Origin: Hyphomicrobiaceae bacterium
GTDB lineage: Bacteria; Pseudomonadota; Alphaproteobacteria; Rhizobiales; HXMU1428-3
Direction: 5' to 3'
DNA length: 5,803 nucleotides
Assembly (NCBI GenBank): GCA_028285025.1
Contig: JANQQH010000293.1
Span: 1-5,803, forward strand
Part shown: positions 5,582-5,803 of the stretch, in pieces
Numbering within the stretch: position 1 is the stretch's first letter
How the letters are laid out: each line of letters begins with the position of its first letter
Translations under genes and position numbers: made by a program
The notes under the pieces: model-generated
The model's input: the letters and a program-made list of their open reading frames with translations, nothing else
The model's database searches: none
Told to the model about the DNA's origin: nothing

Positions 5582-5610
5582 CCTTCTTTCGTGATGTTCG
5601 TTTTTTAATT

Positions 5611-5730
5611 GTTTGGCTCATAGGCTATTCTGCTGCCTTTTTAGTGGCACTTTAGATCCCCACCAGCAACCGTGCTAAGCGGCGGGCGCCGCTGACGCGG
5701 GACGCCATGGGCGCTCGCTAACGCTCACTT
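5611..5730. repeat. Modular repeat unit 2 (A-C-D, module B missing)
   Basis: Module A is diverged at its start (GTTTGGCTCATAGGCTATTC) and ends at TGCTGCC (5637). It joins directly to C (5638-5673, one mismatch to unit 1 in 36 bases), then to D (5674-5730). The right hairpin arm and the CCTGCGACGGCGCGG block are absent. D contains AGCGGCG-GG-CGCCGCT (5678-5693), a 7-bp inverted repeat better than the one in unit 1. Confidence 0.8.
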
Positions 5731-5734
5731 ATTT

Positions 5735-5803
5735 TGTTTTGTCTCACGGGCTATTCTGCTGCCCTAAGGGGCAGCAAGCCCTGCGACGGCGCGGCGCTAA
5801 GCG
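5735..5803. repeat. Modular repeat unit 3 (A-B-D, module C missing; cut by window edge)
   Basis: Module A begins GTTTTGTCTCACGGGCTATT at 5735. The hairpin TGCTGCCC (5757-5764) with GGGCAGCA (5769-5776), loop TAAG, is intact and keeps the outer GGGC/GCCC pair. B ends in GGCGCGGC (5788-5795) and joins directly to GCTAAGCG, the start of D, without module C. The window ends inside D. Confidence 0.75.

Larger units (their letters stand above)
5429..5803. repeat. Cluster of modular GC-rich intergenic repeats, at least three units
   Basis: This 375-bp stretch holds no gene that I can support. It consists of related units built from four modules. A is GTTTTGTCTCACGGGCTATT plus CTGCxGCC. B is the right hairpin arm plus GCCCTGCGACGGCGCGGC. 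C is TTTTTAGTGGCACTTTAGAT to CAACCGT. D is GCTAAGCG through GGGACGCCATGGGCGCTCG to GCTCACTT. The three units differ in which modules they hold. A 29-bp AT-rich spacer (5582-5610) lies between units 1 and 2; units 2 and 3 almost abut. GC content is clearly above that of the flanking genes. The cluster continues past the right edge, so its total size is unknown. Confidence 0.85.

Noticed and set aside
5429..5803. CRISPR array
   Set aside because: The units are too long and unequal, with no uniform 25-40 bp repeats or regular spacers, and no cas gene is near.

Overview
The window looks like a chromosomal segment from an alphaproteobacterium. The evidence is the zinc-finger-free L32 protein with the alphaproteobacterial PTYVEDK...SGELRRPHH signature, the cluster of a polyprenyl (farnesyl) diphosphate synthase, mtgA and rpmF, and intergenic palindromic elements of the kind scattered through Hyphomicrobiales (Rhizobiales) genomes. 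Base composition is moderate to AT-rich in the gaps, except for a GC-rich repeat cluster at the right end. I cannot name a genus.

Left part (1-1983), all minus strand except a gene relic: the 5' 270 codons of an exported methyltransferase-fold protein that runs off the left edge; a 231-bp gap; a complete type II (L-2-haloacid) HAD dehalogenase; then a 258-bp gap that is not empty. It carries, on the plus strand, the C-terminal end of a TetR/AcrR-family repressor with one frameshift and no N-terminal DNA-binding domain. The likely promoter of the dehalogenase gene sits inside this relic.

Centre (1984-4132), housekeeping: a type II farnesyl diphosphate synthase (ispA, minus) diverges across 96 bp from mtgA (plus), a membrane-anchored monofunctional peptidoglycan glycosyltransferase. 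rpmF (ribosomal protein L32) follows with its own probable promoter, a clear ribosome binding site and a strong intrinsic terminator. IspA makes the C15 precursor of undecaprenyl phosphate, the carrier for the lipid II that MtgA polymerises, so these two neighbours act in one pathway.

Right part (4133-5803), accessory: two tandem paralogous genes encode small proteins with four predicted membrane segments and no function I recognise. Each is preceded by a palindromic intergenic element: a single 39-bp palindrome before the first, and a 141-bp composite two-palindrome mosaic element before the second. Immediately after the stop codon of the second paralog a cluster of modular repeats begins. 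It has at least three units, each with a different combination of modules (A-B-C-D, A-C-D, A-B-D...), and continues past the right edge. One of its hairpins shows a compensatory base-pair change between copies. The most unusual material in the window is this modular repeat cluster and the paralog pair with its flanking palindromes; I see no CRISPR array, transposase, phage gene or RNA gene.
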